Positions 30,145-42,448 of a stretch of DNA of 64,000 bases are shown here, in pieces; positions within the stretch are counted from its first letter, which is position 1, and every line of letters begins with the position of its first letter. The stretch covers positions 212,871-276,870 of the forward strand of contig JAQUIT010000004.1 in assembly GCA_028681335.1 (NCBI GenBank). Direction: 5' to 3'. The notes beneath the pieces are model-generated. The model searched no databases. It saw only the letters and a program-made list of their open reading frames with translations, and was not told the DNA's origin. The position numbers and the translations under genes were made by a program. The stretch is from Desulfuromonadaceae bacterium (GTDB lineage: Bacteria > Desulfobacterota > Desulfuromonadia > Geobacterales > Pseudopelobacteraceae).

Positions 30145-31929
30145 TCAAGCCTGCTTTTCTGCCAGACGGATACCAAGTTCACGGAGTTGTTTGATATCAA
30201 CCGGAGACGGTGCCTCGGACATCATGCAGGTACCCTTCTGGGTTTTAGGGAAGGCGATAACATCACGGATTGAGTCACTGCCGGTCAGCAGCATTATCAG
30301 TCGATCCATACCAAAGGCGATCCCGCCATGCGGTGGTGTACCAAACTCTAACGCATCAAGCAGGAAGCCAAACTTACTACGGGCATCCTCGACACTCATG
30401 CCAAGCAGCTTGAACATCAATGACTGTACATGCTCTTGATGAATCCTGATAGAACCACCGCCGATTTCGTTACCGTTCAGCACAAGATCATATGCCTTGG
30501 CACGACAGCGCCCCGGGTCAGACTCAATAAATTCGAGATCCTCATCCATCGGTGCGGTGAAAGGATGGTGAACAGCACACCAGCGTCCGTCTTCCTCATC
30601 CCACTCCAACAGCGGAAATTCTGTTATCCACACAAAACGATAATCATCCTTGCTGGTCAGCTTCAGGAGGTTGGCAAGGTGATTACGCAGCTTGCCGAGT
30701 GAGTCGTTAACAACCTTGGGCTTATCAGCCACAAAGAACAGCAGGTCACCCTCTTCGGCACCAAAAGAACTGTTCATGGTAGCGATTTCTTCCGCTGTGA
30801 AGAACTTCGCAATCGGTGAATGCCACTCACCGTTCTCTATCTTAACGTAAGCCAACCCCTTGGCACCATAGATTTTGACGAACTCGGTCAGCTCGTCGAT
30901 ATCCTTGCGGGAAAACTTTGCGCACCCTTTGGCGTTTATACCTTTGATTACTCCGCCTTTGGAAGCGACATCAGCAAACACCTTGAATCCAGAGGCCTTG
31001 ACGACATCGGTCAGATCGCAGAGTTCCATACCGAAACGAAGATCCGGGTTATCGAGACCGAAACGGCGGATTGCCTCGGCATACGTAAGACGTTCCACCG
31101 GCAACTGAACCGTAACACCCTTTGCTTCGGTGAAAACACGGGAAATCAGACCTTCCATAACTGTTATGATATCTTCCTGATCTATAAAAGACATCTCGCA
31201 GTCAATCTGAGTAAACTCAGGCTGCCGGTCAGCGCGCAGGTCCTCATCACGGAAGCAGCGCACAACCTGGAAGTATTTATCAAAACCGGAAATCATCAGG
31301 ATCTGCTTGAAGATCTGGGGCGACTGCGGCAGGGCGTAAAACTGGCCCTGATTAATGCGGGAAGGAACCAGAAAATCTCGGGCACCTTCCGGAGTCGACT
31401 TGGTAAGGAAAGGTGTTTCGAGCTCGATAAAACCGTTATCGGTAAGATACGAACGGGTAAGCTGGGAAACCTTTGAACGCAGAATCAGGTTATACTGCAA
31501 TTGAGGGCGGCGCAGGTCAAGATAGCGGTACTTGAGACGGATATTCTCGTTGATGTCGCTATGCTCGTCAAGCATGAACGGCAGTGGCTTGGAACGATTG
31601 AGCAGTTTGCATTCCAGCACCTGGATTTCAACTTCACCGGTCTTCATGTTCGGATTGACAGTGCCTTCAGGGCGAGGGATAACCTTGCCCTTTACCGCAA
31701 GCACGAATTCACTGCGAACGGATTCAGCAACGGCATGCCCGGAAGCGTTGATTTCCGGGTCAAACACGATCTGGGCTATTCCCTCGCGGTCGCGCAGATC
31801 GATAAAAATCAGTCCGCCATGATCACGGCGACGGAGTGCCCACCCCATAAGAACAACTTCATTGCCGATGTCGGAAGCGCTCAAATCGCCGCAGTAATGT
31901 GTCCGTTTCCAGTTGCCGAGAAAATCCAT
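30145..31929 (-). CDS. aspS: Aspartyl-tRNA synthetase
   Basis: A 594-residue bacterial-type class II synthetase. The N-terminal OB-fold ([19 protein letters not shown]) binds the anticodon; motif 2 has [23 protein letters not shown]; a bacterial GAD insertion occupies about residues 290-420; motif 3 is [36 protein letters not shown] precedes the ATG. Whether it also charges tRNA-Asn cannot be judged, since no gatCAB or asnS gene is in view. Confidence 0.96.
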   Translation of the reverse strand: MDFLGNWKRTHYCGDLSASDIGNEVVLMGWALRRRDHGGLIFIDLRDREGIAQIVFDPEINASGHAVAESVRSEFVLAVKGKVIPRPEGTVNPNMKTGEVEIQVLECKLLNRSKPLPFMLDEHSDINENIRLKYRYLDLRRPQLQYNLILRSKVSQLTRSYLTDNGFIELETPFLTKSTPEGARDFLVPSRINQGQFYALPQSPQIFKQILMISGFDKYFQVVRCFRDEDLRADRQPEFTQIDCEMSFIDQEDIITVMEGLISRVFTEAKGVTVQLPVERLTYAEAIRRFGLDNPDLRFGMELCDLTDVVKASGFKVFADVASKGGVIKGINAKGCAKFSRKDIDELTEFVKIYGAKGLAYVKIENGEWHSPIAKFFTAEEIATMNSSFGAEEGDLLFFVADKPKVVNDSLGKLRNHLANLLKLTSKDDYRFVWITEFPLLEWDEEDGRWCAVHHPFTAPMDEDLEFIESDPGRCRAKAYDLVLNGNEIGGGSIRIHQEHVQSLMFKLLGMSVEDARSKFGFLLDALEFGTPPHGGIAFGMDRLIMLLTGSDSIRDVIAFPKTQKGTCMMSEAPSPVDIKQLRELGIRLAEKQA

Positions 31930-31959
31930 AATTATATCCTCCAGTTTCTTATCTCTATT

Positions 31960-32625
31960 TTATTTTATCAGTTGTCCGATATTCCCGAAGCGTGGCCTGG
32001 TCTTTTCACTATCCCACGACCAGTACTTGATAAATGCCAGCCCTTTGATCTGATCACGCCGAACAAACTTCCAGAAACGGCTATCATAAGAACGGTCGCG
32101 GTTGTCGCCCATTACAAAGTACGAATCTGGCGGCACGGTAACCGGGCCGAACGTATCACGCGGGTTCATCTCCTTCGGGATAATATCTTTTTCCTTATGC
32201 ACTTCATGCGGATTTTCATAATGCTTGCCATTTACGTAGACCTTCTTATCTATCCCCTCAACGACATCACCCGGCACACCTATCACACGCTTGATAAAAT
32301 CCTTGCTGGGATCTTCAGGATATTCAAAAACTATCACATCTCCACGGCGCGGATCACGTACCGTCAGAACACGTGTATCGACAAAAGGAATTTTAGTCCC
32401 GTAGATAAACTTGCTGACCAGCAGATGATCACCGATCGCCAGTGTATCCTCCATTGAACCGGACGGGATCTTGAATGCCTGAACCAGATAGGTACGGATC
32501 ACCAGAGCAAGCAGAACCGCTATTGCAATGGATTCGGCATACTCACGAATCAGACCCTTCTTTTTAATCGGCTCCGGTTGAGGCGGAGACAACTCTTCCT
32601 GACTTGATTCCTGAGGCTCTTTCAT
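31960..32625 (-). CDS. lepB: Signal peptidase I
   Basis: A 221-residue type I signal peptidase that cleaves exported preproteins on the outer face of the inner membrane. An N-terminal Pro/Glu-rich cytoplasmic stretch is followed by one membrane segment (about residues 30-50). Catalytic Ser57 lies in KIPSGSMEDTL and catalytic Lys112 in DFIKRVIGVPGD; box E is FVMGDNRDRSYDSR. It lies 26 nt downstream of lepA, the common lepA-lepB order. Confidence 0.94.
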   Translation of the reverse strand: MKEPQESSQEELSPPQPEPIKKKGLIREYAESIAIAVLLALVIRTYLVQAFKIPSGSMEDTLAIGDHLLVSKFIYGTKIPFVDTRVLTVRDPRRGDVIVFEYPEDPSKDFIKRVIGVPGDVVEGIDKKVYVNGKHYENPHEVHKEKDIIPKEMNPRDTFGPVTVPPDSYFVMGDNRDRSYDSRFWKFVRRDQIKGLAFIKYWSWDSEKTRPRFGNIGQLIK

Positions 32626-32651
32626 ACGGGTTCCTTTATACGCTTAGTCTG

Positions 32652-34448
<1,797 letters not shown>

Positions 34449-34571
34449 GAATTCCTTCGTACTCTTATCAAATAGGACTCTGAAGAATAAATAAAGATGA
34501 GTGGAAAGTAAAGGGGAAAAGGGGTACGGAAAGATCAAACTGCATCACGCAGGTAGTTGCAAGCCGTGCAA

Positions 34572-35195
34572 TTATTCCTGATTTTCAGCCGCGCGCCTTA
34601 AAAAGGTAGGGGCTAAGCTCTTGGACACTTTTGACAACCTCTTCAACAAGTCGAAGGGCACCTGCTTAAATCCATATTCGGCTTTAATATCATTAACTAT
34701 GTTGACCCAGAGATGCGCCGTCATCTCAGCATCGGCAAGGGCACGGTGATGAACACCGTCCGTCTTTAGATTCTTGGAGCGAACCAGTGATTCCAGACTG
34801 TGACTGGTTAATTCCGGATAGACCCGCCGGGAGATGAGCAGTGAACAGGCAAACTCCTGACAGCGCTGCTGATTAATTCGCTGCAGTTCTGCATCAAGAA
34901 AACGGCTGTCAAACCCGGCATTATGAGCAACCAAATGGTGCTGCGCCATGAAACGGGTAAATTCATGCATGACCTCAGTGATCGACGGGGAGCTGTCCAG
35001 CATCCGATTAGTGATACCGGTATACTCCTCAATGAAACTACTGACCTTCATGCCAGGATTCATCAAACTCTGGAACCGGTCCACGATCTCATTATTCTCG
35101 ACGAGAACCGCGCCTATTTCGATTGCCCTGTCACCGTACTGCGGCGAGAGACCGGTAGTCTCAAAATCGAGCACGACTACGCTGTAATTACCCAC
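34572..35195 (-). CDS. DnaQ-like 3'-5' exonuclease
   Basis: A 207-residue DEDDh exonuclease. Exo I is VVVLDFETTGLSP, Exo II is HLVAHNAGFDSRFLD, and Exo III is HHRALADAEMTAHLW with the catalytic His. It is similar to the epsilon proofreading subunit of DNA polymerase III and to PolC-type exonuclease domains, but stands alone and lacks an obvious polymerase-binding tail. The start is GTG after AAGGTGG. It lies upstream of lepA in the same direction and diverges from tadA. Confidence 0.84.
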   Translation of the reverse strand: MGNYSVVVLDFETTGLSPQYGDRAIEIGAVLVENNEIVDRFQSLMNPGMKVSSFIEEYTGITNRMLDSSPSITEVMHEFTRFMAQHHLVAHNAGFDSRFLDAELQRINQQRCQEFACSLLISRRVYPELTSHSLESLVRSKNLKTDGVHHRALADAEMTAHLWVNIVNDIKAEYGFKQVPFDLLKRLSKVSKSLAPTFLRRAAENQE

Positions 35196-35299
35196 GAAGC
35201 CACCTTTTCACGCGATCAGTTCTCTTCATTCGTTACGCTTTATACTGCCACTAACTGTCCCTCAGCAACAATACCCCCCCTGATTCCGGACATTCCCAC

Positions 35300-35328
35300 T
35301 TGACAAGCCGGTACCCAATGGGGATTAT
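35300..35328 (+). promoter_or_regulatory. Putative tadA promoter
   Basis: A perfect TTGACA (35300-35305), a 17-nt spacer and GATTAT (35323-35328) predict a transcript starting near 35335, about 60 nt before the proposed tadA start. Confidence 0.5.
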
Positions 35329-35397
35329 TCCAATACATTCTACTGCTGAAGCTTGCAAGTCAAAACTGATACCTGAACACATAAAGGAACTTCTGTT

Positions 35398-35910
35398 ATT
35401 TCACACTCAAACCACACAACCAGCCCCACCCTACCCTGCAGCCACGAGCAGTGGATGCACCGTGCCATTGCCGAAGCCGGCAAGGCACAGACCAAGGGTG
35501 AAGTACCGATTGGTTGCGTTATCGTCCAGAACAACAGAATCATCGCCCGCGGCCACAACTTGCGCGAAACCAGCCAGGACCCTGCCGGCCACGCCGAGCT
35601 GATAGCCATTAGAAAAGCCGCCCGAAAACTTGGTTCCTGGCGGCTCCTGAACACTGTTCTCTATGTGACTCTCGAACCGTGCACCATGTGCATGGGGGCG
35701 ATCATCCTGGCTCGCATCCCCACTGTCGTATTCGGCTGTTTTGACCCGAAGGGAGGAGCAGCCGGCTCGCTGTTCGACCTGTCCAACGATCCCCGCCTTA
35801 ATCACCGGGTTGAACTGTTACCGCGTGTTCTGGAAAGCGAATGTTCAGCCCTGCTAAGCAACTTCTTTGCCGAGTTACGCAAGCAAAAACGTAGCGCACG
35901 TACCAAGTGA
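35398..35910 (+). CDS. tadA: tRNA-specific adenosine deaminase
   Basis: Converts A34 of tRNA-Arg(ACG) to inosine. The zinc site is complete: HAELIAI (His and proton-shuttle Glu) and LEPCTMCMGAI (two Cys), followed by FGCFDPKGGAAGSL. The first ATG (35455) would remove the N-terminal helix that family members keep: the codons before it read SHEQW, matching SHEYW of E. coli TadA. No ATG, GTG, TTG or CTG lies between that ATG and the upstream stop. An ATT at 35398 sits 9 nt after AAAGGA, so I propose an ATT start giving 170 residues; the start is the uncertain part. The C-terminus is basic (RKQKRSARTK). Confidence 0.85.
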   Translation: MSHSNHTTSPTLPCSHEQWMHRAIAEAGKAQTKGEVPIGCVIVQNNRIIARGHNLRETSQDPAGHAELIAIRKAARKLGSWRLLNTVLYVTLEPCTMCMGAIILARIPTVVFGCFDPKGGAAGSLFDLSNDPRLNHRVELLPRVLESECSALLSNFFAELRKQKRSARTK

Positions 35911-35930
35911 TCCCACGTCCACGCATTAAT

Positions 35931-35965
35931 AAAAAAAGGTGGTGAACAGTGACTGTTCCCCACCC
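35931..35965 (-). terminator. Terminator of lysC
   Basis: Minus-strand arms GGTGGGGAACAG and CTGTTCACCACC with a short loop are followed by TTTTTTT. It sits between the converging lysC and tadA genes. Confidence 0.85.
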
Positions 35966-35997
35966 AATCATTTAAAGCAGGTCAATTCCGTAAACTA

Positions 35998-37212
35998 TCA
36001 GCCGGCCAGACCAAATGTTTCATGCATGACGCGCACGGCCAGTTCGGTGTATTTTTCATCAATGACAACGGAGATTTTTATTTCCGATGTTGAAATCATC
36101 TGGATATTGATACCGTTCTGGGAGAGCGCACTGAACATCTGTGTCGCCACGCCAGCGTGGCTTCTCATACCAAGACCTACAATCGATATCTTGCTGATAT
36201 TTTCGTCGGAAACGACCTCTTTAGCCTGAACTTCCTGGGCTACTTTGTTGGTAATCAGCAGAGCCTGCTTCAGATCAGCCTTTGTAACGGTAAAGGTGAA
36301 GTCGGTCAGGCCGTTGTCGCCAACATTCTGCACGATCATGTCTACCGAAATGGCTGCATCGGACAACGGAGTAAGAATTTTAGCGGCAATACCTGGTTTG
36401 TCAGGGACTCCCTTGACAGCAATCTTGGCCTCATTTTTGTCGTACGCAACTCCTGAAACAAGTATCCCTTCCATATCCTTATCCTCTCTGGTAACCATTG
36501 TACCGGTGTTTTCATTAAGACTTGAGCGGACATGAACGTCCACGTTATATTTTTTGGCAAACTCAACGGAACGGATCTGGAGAACTTTTGCACCAAGACT
36601 GGCCAGTTCCAGCATCTCGTCATACGATATCTTTTCGATCTTGCGTGCCTCTTTACAAACATTGGGATCAGTAGTGTAAACACCGTCAACATCAGTATAT
36701 ATCTCGCAGACATCCGCCTTGAGGGCCGCCGCTATGGCAACTGCGGAAGTATCTGACCCACCCCGTCCAAGCGTGGTGATATTCCCTTTGGCATCAACCC
36801 CCTGAAAACCGGCCAGGACAATGATGGTCCCCTCTTTGAGGTCGGCACGAATGTTCTTATCGCCAATACTCTCGATACGGGCTTTCGTTGCGGTCGAATC
36901 AGTTATGATAGGCACCTGCCATCCTTGATAGGATTTTGCCTTGTAACCCTGAGATTTGAGATACATGGAAAGCAGTCCGATAGTAACCTGCTCGCCGGTC
37001 GCCACCAGGACGTCATATTCGCGGCCATCAGGTATTTCACACATCTCATTGGCAAGTGCAACAAGCTTGTTGGTTTCGCCCGACATAGCGGAAACGACAA
37101 CAATCACGTCATTTCCGGCGTCGTATGTTTTAATGATTCGTTTGGCAACGTTTTTGATTCGATCGGGTGAGCCGACCGAGGTGCCACCGTACTTCTGTAC
37201 TACTAGCGCCAT
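35998..37212 (-). CDS. lysC: Aspartate kinase
   Basis: A 404-residue monofunctional aspartokinase, first enzyme of the lysine, threonine and methionine branch. The kinase domain starts ALVVQKYGGTSVGSPDRI, with VVVVSAMSGETNKL, TLGRGGSDTSAVAIA and IYTDVDGVYTTDP. Two ACT domains follow from about residue 265 (GVPDKPGIAAKILTPLSDAAISVDMIVQ and VGLGMRSHAGVATQMFSALSQNGINIQMIS) and give feedback inhibition. AAGGAGAGCAGT precedes the chosen ATG. An internal start making a separate regulatory beta subunit is possible, as in related enzymes. No lysine riboswitch is seen upstream. Confidence 0.95.
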   Translation of the reverse strand: MALVVQKYGGTSVGSPDRIKNVAKRIIKTYDAGNDVIVVVSAMSGETNKLVALANEMCEIPDGREYDVLVATGEQVTIGLLSMYLKSQGYKAKSYQGWQVPIITDSTATKARIESIGDKNIRADLKEGTIIVLAGFQGVDAKGNITTLGRGGSDTSAVAIAAALKADVCEIYTDVDGVYTTDPNVCKEARKIEKISYDEMLELASLGAKVLQIRSVEFAKKYNVDVHVRSSLNENTGTMVTREDKDMEGILVSGVAYDKNEAKIAVKGVPDKPGIAAKILTPLSDAAISVDMIVQNVGDNGLTDFTFTVTKADLKQALLITNKVAQEVQAKEVVSDENISKISIVGLGMRSHAGVATQMFSALSQNGINIQMISTSEIKISVVIDEKYTELAVRVMHETFGLAG

Positions 37213-37239
37213 ACTGCTCTCCTTGTAGAAAAATGGTTG

Positions 37240-37259
37240 AAGAGACGAACGTGTCTCTT
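37240..37259 (-). promoter_or_regulatory. Hairpin in the lysC leader
   Basis: Minus-strand arms AAGAGAC and GTCTCTT enclose a 6-nt loop about 27 nt upstream of the lysC start, followed by CAACCATTTTTC. It could be a weak terminator for tsaE or a leader structure of lysC. Confidence 0.35.
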
Positions 37260-37365
37260 TCAAACAGATTAAGTGCATCAACGAAACTATTTTATACCTG
37301 AATACGCAAAAAACAACTTCCCGTTCACTAAAGATTCAGCTCTATAACAGACAACCTGCATCTGG

Positions 37366-37857
37366 TCAAAGTTTTTTTTGCTGTTGCAGCTTCTCTTGCA
37401 GCAGTTCAATAACATTGTCAGATTTCTGCCCGGAGCCGGTTATTGTAATCAGGCGCCTGTCATCCCCTGCATATTCAAACAGCAAGGTCAAAACATCTGC
37501 CGGTAGCAACTCGTCAAGGCGTTCAGACCACTCAACAACACAAACCCCGTCGCCGTAGAAGAACTCTTCAAAACCAAGCTCGGCAATATCATCATCACCG
37601 CTCAGACGGTAGAAATCAAAATGATAGACCGGAGTGTCGCCGGGATAGCAATTCATAATGGCATACGTCGGGCTTGCCACCAGCGTGTTGCTTTGGGGAG
37701 CCAGCGCTGCGACCACCCCCCTGGTCAGACATGTTTTACCGCCACCAAGGTCCCCGCGCAGGGCCAGAAATGAACCGGATTGGAGGAGCGAGCCGATATC
37801 AGCTCCTAACTGCTCGGTTTCGCACGCCGAAGCGGTTGTAATCTGCAAACGTGCCAC
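37366..37857 (-). CDS. tsaE: tRNA threonylcarbamoyladenosine biosynthesis protein TsaE
   Basis: A 163-residue P-loop ATPase needed for t6A37 modification of tRNAs. Walker A is GDLGGGKTCLTRG, then SPTYAIMNCY, VYHFDFYRLSG and the Walker B-like VCVVEWSERL. The GTG start overlaps the stop of the upstream CBS gene by one base (TAGTG). Partner genes tsaB, tsaC and tsaD are not in the window. Confidence 0.92.
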   Translation of the reverse strand: MARLQITTASACETEQLGADIGSLLQSGSFLALRGDLGGGKTCLTRGVVAALAPQSNTLVASPTYAIMNCYPGDTPVYHFDFYRLSGDDDIAELGFEEFFYGDGVCVVEWSERLDELLPADVLTLLFEYAGDDRRLITITGSGQKSDNVIELLQEKLQQQKKL

Positions 37858-38306
37858 TACCGGTTCATTGAGCGGATGATATCAATACGGGAAACTACAC
37901 CGACCAGTTTTTTACCATCAACGACGGGAAGTGTATGTAGTTTTTGACTGCTCATGATTTCAGCTGCGGCGCTGACCGTATCGGTCGGCGTAACGGTAAT
38001 GACATCTGTTGAGGCAAGCTCTGAAGCTGTCTGTGCAGTTATTTTATCCAGATCACGCTGCAGGGCGCTTTCCCCACCTAACGGAATTACCCAGTCAAAA
38101 ATTGATATAACCGTTGGAATATGGAGAGGGCGGTCCTGCTCGACCAGGTCAGAGGTGGTAACGATTCCGGCCAGATTACCGGCATCATCAAGAATGGGAA
38201 GTGTTCCAAAATGCTTTGTGTCGAAAATTGCAGCCATTTCGCGCACAGTGGTTGTTCCTTTTATAGAAACTACGTCTCTTGTCATAATATCGGCTACGGT
38301 CAACAT
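37857..38306 (-). CDS. CBS-domain pair protein
   Basis: A 149-residue protein made of two CBS domains: LTVADIMTRDVVSIKGTTTVREMAAIF at the start and STDVITVTPTDTVSAAAEIMSSQKLHTLPVVDGKKLVGVVSRIDIIRSM at the end. A central insertion of about 35 residues lies between them (RPLHIPTVISIFDWVIPLGGESA). Such tandem pairs bind adenosyl ligands (AMP, ATP, SAM). No effector domain is attached, so it may act on a partner protein. AAGGAGAATCACC marks the start. Translationally coupled to tsaE. Confidence 0.85.
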   Translation of the reverse strand: MLTVADIMTRDVVSIKGTTTVREMAAIFDTKHFGTLPILDDAGNLAGIVTTSDLVEQDRPLHIPTVISIFDWVIPLGGESALQRDLDKITAQTASELASTDVITVTPTDTVSAAAEIMSSQKLHTLPVVDGKKLVGVVSRIDIIRSMNR

Positions 38307-38425
38307 GGTGATTCTCCTTTTTTTGTATGTCAGATGCTGTTTCAACGTTTTTTGGGCAGAAACAAACTACGGTAACATACGTATACTTCGTATCAGGCTA
38401 AAACTCAGAGAACAACGCACCAGTC

Positions 38426-39979
38426 CTAGAGACGTGCGTTCATTAACAGTCTTTTGTATGCGTACGGCAACATTTCCATAACATCAGAGGCATTTATACC
38501 AATCTCGCCTTTATCCTCTGCGACCATATCTGCAGCAAAACCATGGAGGAACACCCCCAGACAACAGGCGTCCCAGGAAGCACACCCCTGACCCAGTAAA
38601 GACACGATAATTCCGGTCAACACATCACCCATACCGCCGGAAGCCATGCCTGGATTGCCGCTGCCGTTAATGGCAACTGTTCCGGCAGGAGATGCAATAA
38701 TAGTTCGGGCTCCCTTTAGAATCAGATAGACTCCGTAGTTTCTGGCAAATTCCTGAGAGACAGAGATGCGTATCGCCTCCACGTCCGGAACTGAAGAGCC
38801 GACCAGGCGTGACATTTCTCCGGGATGAGGGGTAAGTATCAGTTGATTCGTTTTTTTTCTCTTTAAAATTGTGACGTCTTCTGCCAGTGCATTGAGACCA
38901 TCTGCATCGATTACCAGTGGTGAAGTGACCGTTTCCACCAGATTCTTTATAAGGGCGTGCGTTCCTTGATGACAGCCAAGGCCGGGGCCGACGGCAACTG
39001 CAGCCTTATCAGCCAACAGCTTTCTAATTGCCTGGAAGGCGTTGTCTGTCAGGTAGCCACTACCGTAATCAGGCAGTGGAGACGTCATCACTTCCGTTGT
39101 TTTTATTTCAAGAACTGTATGAATGCTCTCTGCTGCAGCAAGTGTTACCAACCCGGAACCGGCTCTTACGGCACTGTTGGCCGTGAGAACAGCCGCACCG
39201 CTTTTTCCGGTTGAACCGGCAATGACAAGACAATGTCCAAAGTCGCCCTTATGGGATTGACGATCGCGGCGGTGCAGCATCTGGTGAACAGTCGTCTCTT
39301 CAAGAAACTCATAACCGGACGCCGCCTCCATCAGCTTTGGTGGAATTCCGATATCTGCCACGACCAAACGGCCGGTATGCTCGGCACCGGGATAAAGGAC
39401 ATGCCCTAGCTTCGCAATAGCAAACGTAACTGTGATGCATGCCCTGACCGCTTCTCCCAACGCCCGGCCGTTAGTCCCGTGGATACCGGACGGAATATCA
39501 ACTGCAACCACAGGACGACCGGAGGCATTTATCAAATCAACCGCCTCATGGTAAATGCCACTGACATTGCTGCACAACCCGGTACCGAGCAGTGCGTCTA
39601 CAATTAGATCAGCCTGAAACACCTCTTCCATATACAGCGAAGACAGTTGCCCTTCACTGGTACAGTAATTGACGATTGAACCGGGCAGCCTATCGAGGTT
39701 GGTTGCAGCATCACCGCTTACATCTTCGCGCACAGCCAGGACAACAACCTTGACATCCCATCCCTGTTGGCTCAGCAGACGCGCAATAACGTACCCATCC
39801 CCGCCGTTGTTACCTTTGCCGGCCATGACAATGCAACGCCCACGTGCCCCGAACTCCTCCACAATAACGTTGACGCAGCTGCTACCGGCGTTTTCCATCA
39901 GTTGAAGACCCGAAATTTCGCACTCTTTGATGGCCTGTTTATCAAGCTCCTGCATGGTATGTGCGGTAACTACTTTCAT
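38426..39979 (-). CDS. nnr: Bifunctional NAD(P)H-hydrate epimerase / dehydratase
   Basis: A 517-residue repair enzyme for hydrated NAD(P)H. The N-terminal YjeF_N epimerase domain (1-215) shows [45 protein letters not shown] and [14 protein letters not shown]. The C-terminal ADP-dependent dehydratase (about 230-510) shows [44 protein letters not shown] and [22 protein letters not shown]. The ATG overlaps the acpS stop (ATGA), so it is coupled to acpS and pdxJ. Confidence 0.95.
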   Translation of the reverse strand: MKVVTAHTMQELDKQAIKECEISGLQLMENAGSSCVNVIVEEFGARGRCIVMAGKGNNGGDGYVIARLLSQQGWDVKVVVLAVREDVSGDAATNLDRLPGSIVNYCTSEGQLSSLYMEEVFQADLIVDALLGTGLCSNVSGIYHEAVDLINASGRPVVAVDIPSGIHGTNGRALGEAVRACITVTFAIAKLGHVLYPGAEHTGRLVVADIGIPPKLMEAASGYEFLEETTVHQMLHRRDRQSHKGDFGHCLVIAGSTGKSGAAVLTANSAVRAGSGLVTLAAAESIHTVLEIKTTEVMTSPLPDYGSGYLTDNAFQAIRKLLADKAAVAVGPGLGCHQGTHALIKNLVETVTSPLVIDADGLNALAEDVTILKRKKTNQLILTPHPGEMSRLVGSSVPDVEAIRISVSQEFARNYGVYLILKGARTIIASPAGTVAINGSGNPGMASGGMGDVLTGIIVSLLGQGCASWDACCLGVFLHGFAADMVAEDKGEIGINASDVMEMLPYAYKRLLMNARL

Positions 39980-40356
39980 TTTGACTCCAGTACAACCATT
40001 GCAATAGCACTGCCACCGTCGTGTGACAGTGACAAATGTTTACTGACCAGCCTGTTGGCTTCAAAGTGCTCGGCAGCTTTCCCGGACAGGATCAATTCCG
40101 GTTTCCCCAGGGCATTGTTAGTCACCTCTACATCATGCCACGAAAGGCCATCGCGCAAACCTGTTCCGAGCGCCTTCAGAAACGCTTCCTTTGCAGCAAA
40201 TCTGGCGGCAAGACATGATGCCGTATCTTTTCTGCCGGTGCATCTGGCACGTTCAGCAGAGGAAAACAGCCGGTCGATAACAGCTGTGTTGCCACTATCA
40301 ATAAAACGCTGGAAGCGCTCTATGGCAACAGTATCAATACCGATTCCGTAGATCAT
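39976..40356 (-). CDS. acpS: Holo-[acyl-carrier-protein] synthase
   Basis: A 126-residue phosphopantetheinyl transferase that activates acyl carrier protein. Metal and CoA motifs: [14 protein letters not shown] near the start and [18 protein letters not shown] in the middle; [15 protein letters not shown] at the end. The start overlaps the pdxJ stop and the stop overlaps the nnr start, both as ATGA. Confidence 0.94.
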   Translation of the reverse strand: MIYGIGIDTVAIERFQRFIDSGNTAVIDRLFSSAERARCTGRKDTASCLAARFAAKEAFLKALGTGLRDGLSWHDVEVTNNALGKPELILSGKAAEHFEANRLVSKHLSLSHDGGSAIAMVVLESK

Positions 40357-41072
40357 GCGTATTTGAGAAGCTCAACCATGTCGCGAACGGCCCGGTCCAA
40401 CCCGACCAGCATGGCACGGGCGATGATGGAGTGGCCGATGTTGTACTCTTCTATGCCCCCCAGTGCGGTAATTGCCTTGATATTTACATAATTGAGACCG
40501 TGACCGGCATTGACTCCCAGCCCTACCTTGCGGGCCAGCTTGATTGCTGTATCGATGTTCTCAAGCTCATGCTGTTGTTCACTCCAGTTGACCGCATCGG
40601 CATAGGCACCGGTATGGATCTCGATATAATCGGCGCCGGTTTTTTTGGATGCCTTGATCTGCTCCTGATTGGGATCGACAAACAGACTTACCACGATTCC
40701 ACCATCTTTCAGGCGCTTGACCGTATCAGCGATCTGTTTTGTGTTGACGATGACGTCAAGACCTCCCTCGGTAGTCAACTCCTGCCTTTTTTCCGGTACC
40801 AGCGTCACCTGTTCGGGCTTGACCCTGAGCGCTATCCGCACCATTTCCTGGGTAGCGGCCATCTCAAGATTGAGCTTGCTCTTGACGGTGCGGCGCAGTA
40901 TCTCCAGATCACGGTCCTGGATGTGGCGCCGGTCCTCACGCAGATGAATGGTTATCCCTTCGGCCCCGGCCATCTCGCCGAGTGCAGCCGCTGTTACCGG
41001 ATCCGGTTCAACACCACCGCGCGCCTGGCGAACGGTGGCGATATGATCAACGTTAAGTCCCAGCTTTGCCAT
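40353..41072 (-). CDS. pdxJ: Pyridoxine 5'-phosphate synthase
   Basis: A 239-residue TIM-barrel enzyme making pyridoxine 5'-phosphate from 1-deoxyxylulose 5-phosphate and 3-amino-2-oxopropyl phosphate. Motifs: [64 protein letters not shown] and [25 protein letters not shown] precedes the ATG, which overlaps the glmM stop. The glmM-pdxJ-acpS-nnr order is common in Geobacter-type genomes (from memory). Confidence 0.95.
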   Translation of the reverse strand: MAKLGLNVDHIATVRQARGGVEPDPVTAAALGEMAGAEGITIHLREDRRHIQDRDLEILRRTVKSKLNLEMAATQEMVRIALRVKPEQVTLVPEKRQELTTEGGLDVIVNTKQIADTVKRLKDGGIVVSLFVDPNQEQIKASKKTGADYIEIHTGAYADAVNWSEQQHELENIDTAIKLARKVGLGVNAGHGLNYVNIKAITALGGIEEYNIGHSIIARAMLVGLDRAVRDMVELLKYA

Positions 41073-42430
41073 TACTTCTCTCCGATATTTTTCTTGACCA
41101 GATCACAGATCTCGTTGGCCCACGACGTAATTTCGTATTTGTCCTGACCTTCTATCATCACCCTCAGCAACGGCTCGGTACCGGAGTAACGGATCAGTAC
41201 CCGTCCGTCATGACCGAGCTTGTTCTCGACGTCCTTGATCTTTGCAGCTATTTCGCTGATGGAATAGATGTCCACTTTCTCGCGGACACGGGTATTGCAT
41301 AGCACCTGTGGCAGCGGAATCATTATTTCAGCCAGCTCAGAGATGGTCTTTCCCTCTCGGCGCATAACGGCAAGAAGCTGTAAAGCCGAAAGAATCCCGT
41401 CACCGGTGGTACTGTAATCAAGGAAGATCATATGACCTGACTGTTCCCCTCCCAGGTTGTACCCACCCGCGCGCATCGCCTCAACGACATAACGATCACC
41501 GACATCTGTTTTGACAATTTTGCCACCAGCTTTACGCAGCGCAATATCAAGCCCCATATTGCTCATCACGGTCGCAACCAGTGTCTTTTTCTTCAGCAGT
41601 TTGCGTTTCAACATATCCGTGGCGCAGATGGCCATAATGTGATCGCCATCAACTTCATTGCCGAACTCGTCGCACACAATGACGCGATCGGCATCTCCGT
41701 CAAGAGCAATGCCGATATCGGCGCGATGCAGCTTTACCGCTTCGCTGATAACAGACGGACAGGTCGAACCACAGCCGGCGTTAATATTGGTTCCGTTCGG
41801 TGAAACTCCGTAGGGAATAACTTCGGCCCCCAACTCTGAAAACACGGCAGGCGCAACCTTATAGGCGGCACCATTGGCACAATCAAGCACGATCTTCATG
41901 CCGGAGAGATCCATCTCCTGAGGGAAGGTGTTCTTAAGAAAGACGATATAACGCCCCGCCGCATCTTCAATGCGGTATGCCTTACCAACCTCTGTCGCGG
42001 TGGGGCGCAAGGCGTCAATTTTTTTTGATTCAATCAGCGTTTCAATCTTAAGCTCCAGATCATCAGGCAGTTTAAAACCGTCAGCCGAAAAAAACTTTAT
42101 GCCGTTATCCTGAAAGGCGTTGTGCGAGGCCGAGATCACAACTCCTGCGTCGGCACGCATTGATGAAGTGATATTGGCAATACCCGGCGTCGGCAGAGGC
42201 CCGACCTGCAGGACATCAACCCCCATCGAGCAGATACCGGCTACGAGTGCATTTTCCAACATATAGCCTGAGAGGCGGGTATCTTTTCCGATCACGATAC
42301 GGTGACGACGTTTCCCCCCCCCTTTGAAAATATAGGCAGCAGCGCGCCCCAACTGCATCGCCATCTCGGTAGTCATGGGATAAACATTAGCAACGCCGCG
42401 TACGCCGTCAGTTCCGAATAGTTTTTTCAT
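41072..42430 (-). CDS. glmM: Phosphoglucosamine mutase
   Basis: A 452-residue alpha-phosphohexomutase that converts glucosamine 6-phosphate to the 1-phosphate for cell-wall synthesis. It starts [12 protein letters not shown]; the phosphoserine loop is [19 protein letters not shown], the metal loop [15 protein letters not shown], the sugar loop GGEQSGHMI and the phosphate-binding loop [12 protein letters not shown]. It sits 18 nt downstream of the diadenylate cyclase gene, a pairing known in Firmicutes, where CdaA can be inhibited by GlmM. Confidence 0.96.
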   Translation of the reverse strand: MKKLFGTDGVRGVANVYPMTTEMAMQLGRAAAYIFKGGGKRRHRIVIGKDTRLSGYMLENALVAGICSMGVDVLQVGPLPTPGIANITSSMRADAGVVISASHNAFQDNGIKFFSADGFKLPDDLELKIETLIESKKIDALRPTATEVGKAYRIEDAAGRYIVFLKNTFPQEMDLSGMKIVLDCANGAAYKVAPAVFSELGAEVIPYGVSPNGTNINAGCGSTCPSVISEAVKLHRADIGIALDGDADRVIVCDEFGNEVDGDHIMAICATDMLKRKLLKKKTLVATVMSNMGLDIALRKAGGKIVKTDVGDRYVVEAMRAGGYNLGGEQSGHMIFLDYSTTGDGILSALQLLAVMRREGKTISELAEIMIPLPQVLCNTRVREKVDIYSISEIAAKIKDVENKLGHDGRVLIRYSGTEPLLRVMIEGQDKYEITSWANEICDLVKKNIGEK

Positions 42431-42448
42431 TGCAGCTGCATCTCCTGT

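Noticed and set aside
35300..35602. 100-codon plus-strand ORF overlapping the tadA start
   Set aside because: Different frame from tadA, starts at the promoter itself and shows no family features. The conserved TadA sequence occupies the overlapping part.
37213..37365. Possible lysine riboswitch upstream of lysC
   Set aside because: The 150-nt gap is too short and lacks the conserved multi-helix core; only one small hairpin is present.
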